Positions 57,101-64,000 of a stretch of DNA of 64,000 bases are shown here, one piece after another. Source of the stretch: Branchiostoma floridae (Eukaryota > Chordata > Leptocardii > Amphioxiformes > Branchiostomatidae); contig NC_049986.1 in assembly GCF_000003815.2 (NCBI RefSeq), positions 17,450,476 to 17,514,475 of the forward strand, given 5' to 3'. Position 1 is the first letter of the stretch, and every line of letters starts with the position of its first letter. The notes beneath the pieces were generated by a model. It ran no database searches. It saw only the letters and a list, made by a program, of their open reading frames with translations, and was not told the DNA's origin. Both the position numbers and the translations under genes were made by a program.

Positions 57101-60100
57101 ACCGTATCAAGGAGATGGACTCTCATGCTTTCATGCCGTTCTCTGCAGGACCAAGGTATGTAAATTATTATAGATAAAATATGCAATATCATTGGTTTGG
57201 GCAGTTTAAAAGAAAAGAAGGATTTTTAGATCAACAGTCTGAGGGGAAATTCTGTGCACTCAATTTCAACTTTCAACGCTTCGACATAATCAATTTGCAA
57301 GTTTCGTTCTCTGCACTCTTGTCATGTTGTCCTATCAGAGATAGCCGACAACCAAGAAAATGAATTGATTTAGTGCAGACGATGACAACTCTGGGCTGAA
57401 GTATTTACGTCACATGTTGCTGTGAAAATTGGCGGAATGCAAATGAAATGCGTGGTGAAATCTCATGAATTGAGAACAATAACTGACGTTTGCAAGTTAC
57501 CCTATAACATTTGATTATGTCCCCAGCAATAAGTAGAATTTGTCTTACTCCAACAGGAACTGCATTGGACAAGCCTTTGCCCTAAATGAGGAGAAGGTGC
57601 TTTTGGCTCGCCTTCTAAACAAGTAAGTGTGACCATGTCTTCTGCAAATTTGTTATAAAATGTATGCCGAAAATGAGTTCAACAGATGAATAAATAAGTC
57701 TGATCTTAACCTGATTGAGTGGAGGAAGTGACATTTTAAATGGAGATCTGTTTTCAAAATGACACATCATGGCTAATGACACGATATAAAAATCATCTCT
57801 CACTTTTTTACTCTGTGAAAATAGAGGTGTTGTTGTCGGTTTCTTCAGCTGTCTTGTTGTGTGTGCAAGACGGGAAGGCAGGAAAATTCAGAATTAGCAA
57901 GAAATTCGCACTTATAATGAATAAAACAAGAAATTAAAAGAAAAACTTACTCAAATTTATTTAAAGCTTTCCTACAGTACTTGGTGGCATCAAGTTCTAC
58001 TCTAAGACAGTTATGCTAACGTCACATTTGCACAAAGGGGCCCGGCCGGGTAGGTTAGGGGCAGAATTGTTGCACTTTCGGGCGGGTCCCCGTGAGACCC
58101 CCGGCGGCTGCCGGGCTATTTTGGGGCTCGGGCGGGGCCCTGGTTGATTCTAAGTCAGACATAAAATCAACCGGGGTCCGGGCAGGAAAATACGCCGAAT
58201 GAAAGCCGTCAACTAACCGTGAACACATCGGCAGGGTCCCCTACAGTACCTGCCCGGTACCCGCTCGGTACACCGACTGTACTCGACGGTACAGGCCCAA
58301 CCTTCTTGCATTACAAACTATTGCATCCGTTGTGTCATCCCGGAACCCCGCTGATGGGGTCCCTCGGTCACCAAACAAGACAATTTGGCCATGGTCACAT
58401 TTCCACATAGGGACCCTGCCGGGTAATTTACGGACTGTTTTTTTGCTCTTTCGGTCGGGGTCCTGCTAGTCTCCCAGCGGCTGCCGGTTATTTTTCGTCT
58501 CGGGCGGGGCCCCGATTAGTTTTAAGTCAGACTTAAAATGAACCGGGGTCCCGGCGGGGAAATTATTAAGGAAATATCATCAGTAAAACATCATCAGTAA
58601 AACATTCATTTTCTACTCTTCTCAATGTTGGGTCCCAGACGCATAAGGCACATAAAGGACTTAAAGTCGCAAGAATATGTTCTTGTATTTATAGCTTGCT
58701 CATCAGCGTATCATAGACCCAAAAACATGGTTCGGAGCCTAACCCAACATATTCTTCTCTGGCATTGCCGTTCCGCTTGTCTCTCCTCTTCCACTACCCA
58801 TGTAGCAAGAACAAGGATGAAGCGGTGACGAGCCGTCGCCACGCAATCGGCATGTGCTCACCCTGTCAGTCGAAGTGCAGTGGCATTTTCCGCCTCTAGT
58901 AGTGTTAGTACTTCGTGGCACAGTTGCAAAAGTCAACGAAGACGAGCCAACCAATGCTTATATGCCCCCCCCCCCAAAAAAAAAACATGATGGTCCTGGT
59001 TCACGGGGCGTACGACAGGGACCATACAGTTATCTAAAAGGGGTGAATCGGCCGACCCACTGCCAGACCCCTACGGGGTACCCGTGGACATCCACAGGGC
59101 AGCTCACGGTTGCCTGCCGAACATCGAGCAATAAAGGATTAAAGCATACGACTATTGCACGGAAGCCGCCGGAATGACAAGTTTGACAAGTTTGACAAGT
59201 TTTATTGCAACATGTACGACATAGCAGCTGATAGCTGAAGTGCGTCGACATTCACATAATACAAACAGCTGTAGTAAAAAAAACGGGCACACTATTAAAA
59301 ACTTTACATAATGTCCTACAAGCAATTCTTTACTAGAATATTGTAGGGTATTCGTCTTAAAATTTATAATAAGTATAAAATATCAAGTTGCCATACAAAC
59401 GCTGTATCATTACTGAGTAATAAACATATCAGAAGCGGTTTCTAATGAGTAATTACTTATTCAGTAAGTATACCAGGTATGGTATCGGTGAGTTCTTATG
59501 TCTGTTAGTTCGGCAAAATGGAATGTCCAGTTTCTCAGAACTGCGAGTGGTACGTCCCATCGTTTGCTGTCTGGATGGGGGGAGCCAGTCCCGGAACTCT
59601 GATGACCGTAGTAACGACTCCGCGAATGTAGTGCAGATACTCATCCGTCGGTCTGCTAAGGTGTTGAGGTCAAGTGAGGAGAGTGCCGAAGCATAGTCAG
59701 TATATTGAGTTCCGAGGATAATCCTGCAAGCTCTCTTTTGAATTCTCTCAAGTTTTGCTGTTTGGACCTTGGTGAGTGACGAGTGCCACGCCGGTGCCGC
59801 ATACTCAAGCGCGGGTCTCACATACGACGTGTATACTGACTTAAGGTCTGGGACAGACACACCAAAACGCTTGAGCCGGCGAATCATGTGCAATCTCCTG
59901 TTGGCTGACGTGAGCATGTTACCGACTTGAATGTCCCATTTCAAGTCATTTTGCACAGTCAGACCCAGCACTTTGACGTGTAGCACGCACTTCAGGGGTT
60001 GTTCACTGATCATCAGTGGTTGCGGAGGGGGGCGTGTCTTCATGAAGCACACACGGAGTACGAAACATTTCTTTGGATTCAATGCCATCTTGTGGTCGCT

Positions 60101-61222
60101 GACCCATGTGGTAAGGTTGTCCAAAGTAGGTTGCAGCGTACATGGCTGACGTACTAACCGGGTCTGTGCAATGTTCATGTCGTCGACAAACTTCCAACGG
60201 TTGGCGAGATCGCGTAGAGCACCATCAATTAATGCCATGAAAATAACAGGTCCAAGAAGAGTTCCTTGAGCTACTCCGCAGCTGAGGTAGAGCCAGTCCG
60301 AGGGTTCACCCTGGTACATCACTCTCTGACGTCTGTCGGTAATAAAGCTACAAATCCAAGGGATGACAGAGGGCCGAACACCAAGATCAAGGAAGGAACG
60401 AATAGCAATGGTATGGTCCACTTTGTCGAAAGCTTTGGACAGATCGGTGGTAACAAGGGTGCAGATGGACTTTGACACTGAAGTGGATTTGTATAGGAAG
60501 TCCACTAAACTGACCAGCGCGTGTGTTGTCGATCTGTGCTTCCTTCCACCAAACTGGCGGGGATCAAGCTTTGGAGAAATGTCTTGTAGTATCCAATTTG
60601 TCACAAAGCGTTCGCAGAGTTTAGACAATATTGGAGTAAGTGAAATAGGACGAAGTTCGTCGATGTTTGGAGGGCTGGACTTTGGAATGCCCACCGGAGC
60701 CCCCCTGGACCTCTAACGGGACGCGTGAAGAAAAAATGATTTGTGACTACGTGAGCCGATGTCTACCCGGCTTCAGAGCCCGGCCGGGGCCTACATCGGT
60801 TAGACACCGCGAGGACCCCCTATGTAATGTGACGTAGGCCTTAGTGGGAACAGTGAATTCCTGAACACCTCAATTCTGGGTACTAGTACTTGAAGACATT
60901 ACTATTTCTCTATCTTTTCTGAGCTGGTATTAGATACCTAGTAGTCCACTACTAGCCACAATGATTGTTACAAATTTATCCCATACTATAACTCCTGTAT
61001 TTGTTAGATAAGCCTTAAGTTAAGGAATAAAACTGTAGTTATGTAGATGCTATACTTTGTTCCTCGTATAATTGTTGTGCAATAAAAATTTATACATGTT
61101 GTTAATTCAGGTTCACCTTTGAACTTGACCCCACCCACCCTGTGGTGAAGGACTTCTCCACCGTTTTGAAGACCAAGGACGGAATGTGGATGAAGGTCAA
61201 GACCAGAGAGACAGTTGGCTAA
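48152..61222 (+). CDS. CYP4: Cytochrome P450 family 4 (CYP4F-like), 13 coding exons, 509 aa
   Basis: Coding exons 48152-48322, 49719-49869, 50302-50346, 51099-51226, 52603-52721, 52960-53022, 53215-53341, 53701-53836, 55914-56043, 56445-56643, 57073-57155, 57557-57622 and 61111-61222; frame kept at every GT..AG junction. A noncoding exon (to 46840) precedes. The product is an ER membrane-anchored monooxygenase, in this family mostly omega-hydroxylating fatty acids and eicosanoids. Visible: N-terminal anchor (residues about 8-29), C-helix WKVHR, I-helix AGHDTTSS, K-helix ESLR, FDPNRF, and haem loop [14 protein letters not shown] with the Cys ligand. The haem-linking Glu usual before GHDTT in CYP4 is Ala here (DTFLFAGHDTT). 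All key P450 motifs are present, so it is probably functional. Introns are full of mobile elements; intron 8 carries splice-site arrays. Confidence 0.95.
48349..48691. mobile_element. hAT-like non-autonomous element in CYP4 intron
   Basis: CAGGGTTGTAGCCAG and CTGGCTACAACCCTG are perfect inverted ends. The flanking octamers AATACACC and GATGCACC agree at 6 of 8 positions, consistent with an old 8-bp target duplication. It starts 27 bp after the exon-1 donor. No transposase. Confidence 0.65.
49258..49361. mobile_element. Short element with 20-bp perfect TIRs
   Basis: GGATATAGGAGAATTCTTGT and ACAAGAATTCTCCTATATCC frame a core with GGTGTCTGATAGACACC (itself a hairpin) followed by GAAACGTT. About 104 bp; no code. 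Confidence 0.85.
49883..50014. mobile_element. Foldback family E, copy 2
   Basis: AAGCAGGTCCTACAGTAGCA, then GCCAGAGGAGTGAAGCCG and, inverted, ACTATCTTATGCCA. The right terminal part is truncated relative to the copy at 29577-29731. It starts 14 bp after the exon-2 donor. Confidence 0.7.
51482..52551. mobile_element. Non-autonomous DNA element of about 1.07 kb in CYP4 intron 4
   Basis: GGGGCCGCCCTAAGATGCCC at the left and GGGCATCTTAGGGCGGCCCC at the right are inverted. The left end carries a second CCCTAAGATGCCC, a local duplication. The interior has no transposase-like ORF. Confidence 0.75.
53851..54198. mobile_element. TIR element inserted in donor-array unit 1, 8-bp TSD TTTGTGAT
   Basis: TTTGTGAT flanks it at 53843-53850 and 54199-54206. 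Near the ends GTTCATTCAGGGCTCTAGCC and GGCTAAAGCCCTGAAAGAAC are imperfect inverted repeats; the interior has CCGTCAATTGACGG palindromes. An 8-bp duplication and CAGGG core suggest the hAT superfamily; the exact terminal bases are uncertain because the CAGGG motif lies several bases inside. Confidence 0.7.
54235..54480. mobile_element. PIF/Harbinger-like MITE family B, intact copy, TSD TAA
   Basis: 246 bp, arms of about 50 bp (AGGCCCCCTCTCACTTGACG at the left, CGTCAAGTGAGAGGGGGCCT at the right), TAA at 54232-54234 and 54481-54483. The intact neighbouring array units show the empty site GCAGGTAAGCTG, which proves the 3-bp duplication. Shares its core with 15963-16199. Confidence 0.92.
54868..55409. 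mobile_element. Inverted-repeat element with AAGATTTT-rich core
   Basis: GAGCAGAGCAATTTGGACTA at the left and TAGTCTAAATTGCTCTGCTC at the right are inverted (24 bp in all, one or two mismatches). The 400-bp interior is made of variants of CAATCTTGAGATTTTTTGAGA, a degenerate, partly palindromic repeat. Confidence 0.75.
55459..55966 (+). repeat. Tandem array of the exon-9 acceptor plus first 53 nt of exon 9
   Basis: Exon-like starts follow CAG at 55554, 55665, 55794 and the authentic 55914 (spacing 111, 129, 120 bp), with a degraded partial copy at about 55459. Each decoy has a CCTTACAAAATGTACC-type tract and AG acceptor, then code for GHDTTSSxLCW and a following LAQ or LAK, and then a GTATAT, GTATTT or GTACAT donor-like sequence. 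All three keep the P450 I-helix frame from the acceptor. Confidence 0.9.
56238..56300. repeat. Long hairpin palindrome in CYP4 intron 9
   Basis: CTGATTGGTCAGAATGAATC with ATCGACACC and, inverted, GGTGTCGATTCATTCTCACC followed by AATCAG; arms of about 29 bp with one or two mismatches and almost no loop. ATTGG/CCAAT boxes lie in the arms. CTGATTGG recurs at about 56360. Confidence 0.85.
59175..60716 (-). mobile_element. 5'-truncated CR1/L2-like LINE with 3' microsatellite tail
   Basis: Contains the reverse-transcriptase remnant (59453-60694) followed, on the minus strand, by about 250 bp of 3' sequence ending in three AAACTTGTC units (plus-strand 59175-59201, TGACAAGTT repeated). CR1/L2-type elements end in such short tandem repeats rather than poly(A). 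A stop codon lies immediately before the RT frame, so the 5' border is at about 60716. Lies antisense to CYP4 in its last intron. Confidence 0.8.
59453..60694 (-). pseudogene. Non-LTR reverse transcriptase, C-terminal 413 aa
   Basis: Open from the [18 protein letters not shown] motif (RT motif 1) through [12 protein letters not shown] (first catalytic Asp region), [10 protein letters not shown] and KFVDDMN (the YADD motif as FVDD) to the thumb and tail region with [13 protein letters not shown] and [13 protein letters not shown]. This arrangement is that of CR1/L2/Jockey-type LINEs. The endonuclease and RT N terminus are missing through 5' truncation; the rest has no stop. The first in-frame codon is GTG, so this is a truncated copy, not an independent gene. 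Uninterrupted reading suggests a fairly recent insertion. Confidence 0.9.
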
Positions 61223-62010
61223 CTGTCCTCAATTATGATATGACAGCATAAGAAAAGCTAACTCGTTAAAACGTTCAGCTGTCCACATCTTTATTTGTAT
61301 AGAGGGTATGACCACTCTTTGGCATAAAGCACCAGCTTTGCAGGCATGCAACAACTTTTTATATTACACTGAACAACTTGTCACACCTAAGCTGTTTAAA
61401 GCATAGTGATCAGGACGATTCTGTAGTGCTCAGTGGCAATGAGTTCCATGAATTCAACGAGTGACAGCTTGCTTTCCTATTAAAACACTTTGATATTATA
61501 TGATAATTATTATATACAATTGGTTATGTTGTACTTAGAATATGAAAGAATGTTTGCCTCTTAATTTTAAAGCAAAGTATTTTGTACTATCATAGCAGAA
61601 TTTACAGGACGGTGATCATGGAAACCTTTTTAATTAGACTGAAACTACATGTAGTTTGATATAATGCACAGTATTTGGTTTGTTCACAAGTTGCATGCTT
61701 ACTATGAAATACACTTATAAGAATGTATATCTGAATATTGTACAAAGTGCAATGGATGACCTAAGAAATACATATTTAGATCTTGCACAATCTATTGATT
61801 AGTGAATCTAAATGCGTTGAGAACTTATTTGATTTTGAACTTTGAAACCTGCATTAAGTTTCTTACCAACCATAATTTTGATCAACGCCATTAAAGATTT
61901 ACTAGCTTTGCACTTTTATGTTTGCTTTTGTTCGTACATACGTTTTACTGTACTTAAGAGGAAAGGTTCACCAACGCACAGTTCTCAAAAGTACTGGCTT
62001 GACCATACCA
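61223..62010 (+). other. CYP4 3' untranslated region and flank
   Basis: AT-rich sequence after the TAA. ATTAAA at 61890-61895 is the best poly(A) signal I see, about 670 bp after the stop. Confidence 0.5.
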
Positions 62011-62014
62011 GCAT

Positions 62015-62090
62015 TAGCCTGGAGTCCAGACCTAGCAGGGTAGTGACTTTTGGAAGCTGACCAAAGCAAACAAGGCTGGACTCTAGGCTA
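62015..62090. repeat. Short foldback
   Basis: TAGCCTGGAGTCCAG and CTGGACTCTAGGCTA, 15-bp arms with one mismatch, 46-bp loop. Confidence 0.7.
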
Positions 62091-62282
62091 TATATTGCCA
62101 TATACCAACATTTCAACCGCCTTCACAGTTAAGGGATTGGAAAAATCATTTTGTCATTTTCGATGCCATCGTCTAGGCTTGAAATGTAGACATTTTCAAT
62201 GGGTCACGTATAATGTTATCCGTTCTTATTTGATTGCCCCCATTGTCCAATCGGACCAATTCAGGGATTACCCTGTAGCTTA

Positions 62283-62407
62283 TCTGGTAGTAGCCTCATA
62301 GTTAAGCTTCTGGTTTCGACTAGTTGTAAACTGGAAGACCCCGTCCGGTTCCATCCTTGGGTATAGGACGTCTTTCGGAAGGGACATAAAATGAGAGTCC
62401 GGTGTGG
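62283..62407 (+). mobile_element. tRNA-derived SINE-like repeat
   Basis: TAGCCTCATAGTTAAGC resembles a pol III A box, and GGTTCCATCC about 55 bp later resembles a B box (GGTTCGANTCC). A conserved-looking tail with GTCTTTCGGAAGGGACAT follows. Spacing and order fit a SINE head rather than a functional tRNA, as no acceptor stem can be drawn. Confidence 0.55.
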
Positions 62408-62409
62408 CA

Positions 62410-62590
62410 TAGTTAGTCAATTCCAAACCGGGGCCCAGCCGGCAGCTTTTCGGGAACGAAAGTATGATATAAAAGACACCGAACTACACAAGACGAAAGA
62501 AGAATAGTCGTGACCTGTCATATATTTATTTTTCGTTTTCACAAACTGATAATCAGCCGGGCCCCGGTTTAGACATGTGACCTAAGCCGG
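62410..62590. mobile_element. MITE family D, copy 2
   Basis: CCAAACCGGGGCCCAGCCGG, TTTTCGGGAACGAAAG at the left; TTTTTCGTTTTCACAAAC, GCCGGGCCCCGG and ACATGTGACCTAAGCC at the right, matching the copy at 29098-29300. Confidence 0.75.
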
Positions 62591-64000
62591 AGAGGAGGTC
62601 CCCGAGCCCGTTAAAGGGGAGGTCTAGCAACCAAACATATACCCTGCTACTGAAACTGCAAGGGGGCTTGCTTGCTGCCCTGGGATCTACAGTGGTCTGC
62701 ATGCATGGAACGGAACTCTCCCCCGTTCACGCCGTGCGGAAGGTCAAGTGGAAACAGTGGAGAGTGACCTCTCGGTCACGATCTTCAAGATGTCATTGTA
62801 TCATTTTAGTCCCCGAAGTATTTATTCAAGACATCGACTATATTAAAACGACCGCCAGGTCTGTAAAACTATATTTGATTTGAGTCCAGCTCGATGATTT
62901 AGCCATGCGTTAAGAAGGATAAAAAGCAAAATGTAGACGAGTCCTCGACAAAAGAACACGTCCTTGTAAGTACTCATTTGCCATTGCTATGGCTTGGCGT
63001 GCGTCATAGTGACGTCAATACAGCCATACTTATTGTCGTTGGGAATTATAGATGGTAAATTTAGAGGGTAAAGAGTTGTTCGGCTCCTCTGTGTAACACA
63101 TTTAACTGACATGGCTTTGATATTCTATCCATCTTCCGGAATCAACTTATGAAGATCATCTCTGTTGAAGACAAATTTTGAAGTAGGATTTTTGCTAGTA
63201 GGATTTTTTACCTAGACTTTGAAAAGAGAGGGAGAAAATTCAACAATAGTCAAAACTCTGTTAGACCGTGCAGCCATTTCAGTTGTCTCAACAAGGGATT
63301 AGCAAAAGTAGGTTAAGTCACTTTCAACGCCACCGTCGAAAAAACCCGACAGATCTTGAATGTTTGTTTGAAATTTGTTTATTCATGAGGAGCTCAAATC
63401 GGCCTGCAGGCCGCTTTTCATTGAGGTCATGAGGGAGGACGTAAGGGTCAGATAAAATATAACATAGATATACATGCAGAATTCATGGAGTCCTAATAAG
63501 TCTTTAGACATATACCACTACATGTACATGGCACAAAACATTAGTAGAGTGAAAGCTCAGTGTTCATAGTCCGTGTCTGTTCGTTTTAGTCATTTCAAGA
63601 GTCTCTGAGCAGGTCGGAATTGGAGACACACGTGTCTGGCGGTAGGTTGTTCCAGACATTCGGTCCACGGTATAGGCATCAATCTGAAGGTCTCTCGTTT
63701 AGGTCGATGTATGTTTTTTCCCTTTTGCCCAGTGATCTTTCGGGAAGTGAGCTACACCACCTAGTCGACCTCAAAGTGTTCGGTCAAGTTGAATGTCATA
63801 TTGAACTGTTCAATATTACATTCTGGTATCGTGTGGCGCAATCAGTAAGGTGTTTAGCCCAAACTCCGACTTCAAAACCGCTGATATTCCCGATACTCCG
63901 GCCTTGGTCTGGTATAGGCACTTATGACTTAACACGCCTTTCCTCACTTCACCTGGGTGCAAATGAGTACCTAGCTTCGGTTAGGGACGTCCCTCGGATA
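62591..64000. other. Intergenic with repeats; no supported gene
   Basis: 63375-63480 matches the dispersed repeat at 20722-20850. At about 63835 TGGCGCAATCAGTAAGG fits a pol III A box, and ACTTCAAAACC about 40 bp later is a poor B box, so a second SINE-like head is possible. Nothing else is recognisable. Confidence 0.4.

Larger units (their letters stand above)
58010..60841. mobile_element. GC-rich family-D-related composite in CYP4 intron 12
   Basis: Left edge CTAACGTCACATTTGCAC and right edge TAATGTGACGTAGGCCTTA are loosely inverted, as in the short family-D elements. Inside, two direct repeats of about 185 bp (58015-58200 and 58388-58568) share GTCACATTT, GCGGCTGCCGG, CTCGGGCGGGGCCC, AAGTCAGACnTAAAAT and AACCGGGGTCC. 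The truncated LINE lies to their right. I read it as a decayed larger DNA element carrying a LINE insertion; boundaries are approximate. Confidence 0.5.

Noticed and set aside
58739-59251. ORFs between the GC-rich repeats and the LINE
   Set aside because: No domain, no splice logic, and location within repeat DNA.
60363-60716. 117-codon plus-strand ORF opposite the reverse transcriptase
   Set aside because: Shadow of the LINE code on the other strand.

Overview
The window looks like chordate nuclear DNA, most probably amphioxus (Branchiostoma). Small, intron-rich, chordate-type housekeeping genes sit close together, and the spaces and introns are full of short palindromic (foldback/MITE) elements, tandem arrays, one LTR retrotransposon and one truncated LINE. 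All introns that could be placed have GT..AG ends and keep the reading frame. The species call is inference; no database was searched.

Left part (1-7.4 kb): a TATA-less, GC-rich, probably bidirectional promoter near 2.2-2.37 kb drives a nine-coding-exon TRMT10B-type tRNA methyltransferase to the right and perhaps an unidentified gene to the left. From 7.4 to 17.6 kb no host gene is visible. This stretch holds an old duplication (8.7-9.3 kb), a very young non-autonomous LTR retrotransposon (10,489-15,153; LTRs identical by eye; gag-like ORF but no polymerase), a GTGA microsatellite inside a hairpin, and a PIF/Harbinger-like MITE. A CRE plus TATA promoter at 17.6 kb and a two-exon unidentified gene (19.4-24.2 kb) follow, with foldback elements in its 4-kb intron.

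Middle part (26.5-45.8 kb): an intronless DPH3 gene (minus strand), a repeat-rich gap, an Ikaros-like zinc-finger gene split by a frameshift at a CA run (31.2-32.8 kb), a small candidate minus-strand ORF, a complete ten-exon deoxyhypusine synthase gene DHPS (minus, 43.1 to 35.2 kb) with a higher-order satellite in intron 6, and head-to-head with it the two-coding-exon proteasome assembly chaperone PSMG4. DPH3 (diphthamide) and DHPS (hypusine) both serve translation-factor modification, and TRMT10B is also translation-related; this is probably chance clustering of housekeeping genes.

Right part (46.7-61.9 kb): a thirteen-coding-exon CYP4-family P450 gene (509 aa) with a DR1-like nuclear-receptor site and TATA box at its promoter. 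Intron 8 is the most unusual locus here. A 38-bp array built from the exon-8 splice donor begins at the authentic donor, and a roughly 120-bp array built from the exon-9 acceptor plus the first 53 nt of exon 9 (the P450 I-helix code) runs into the authentic acceptor. Two transposons sit inside the donor array. The last intron holds a 5'-truncated CR1-like LINE within GC-rich inverted-repeat DNA. The final 2 kb contain SINE-like and MITE-like repeats.
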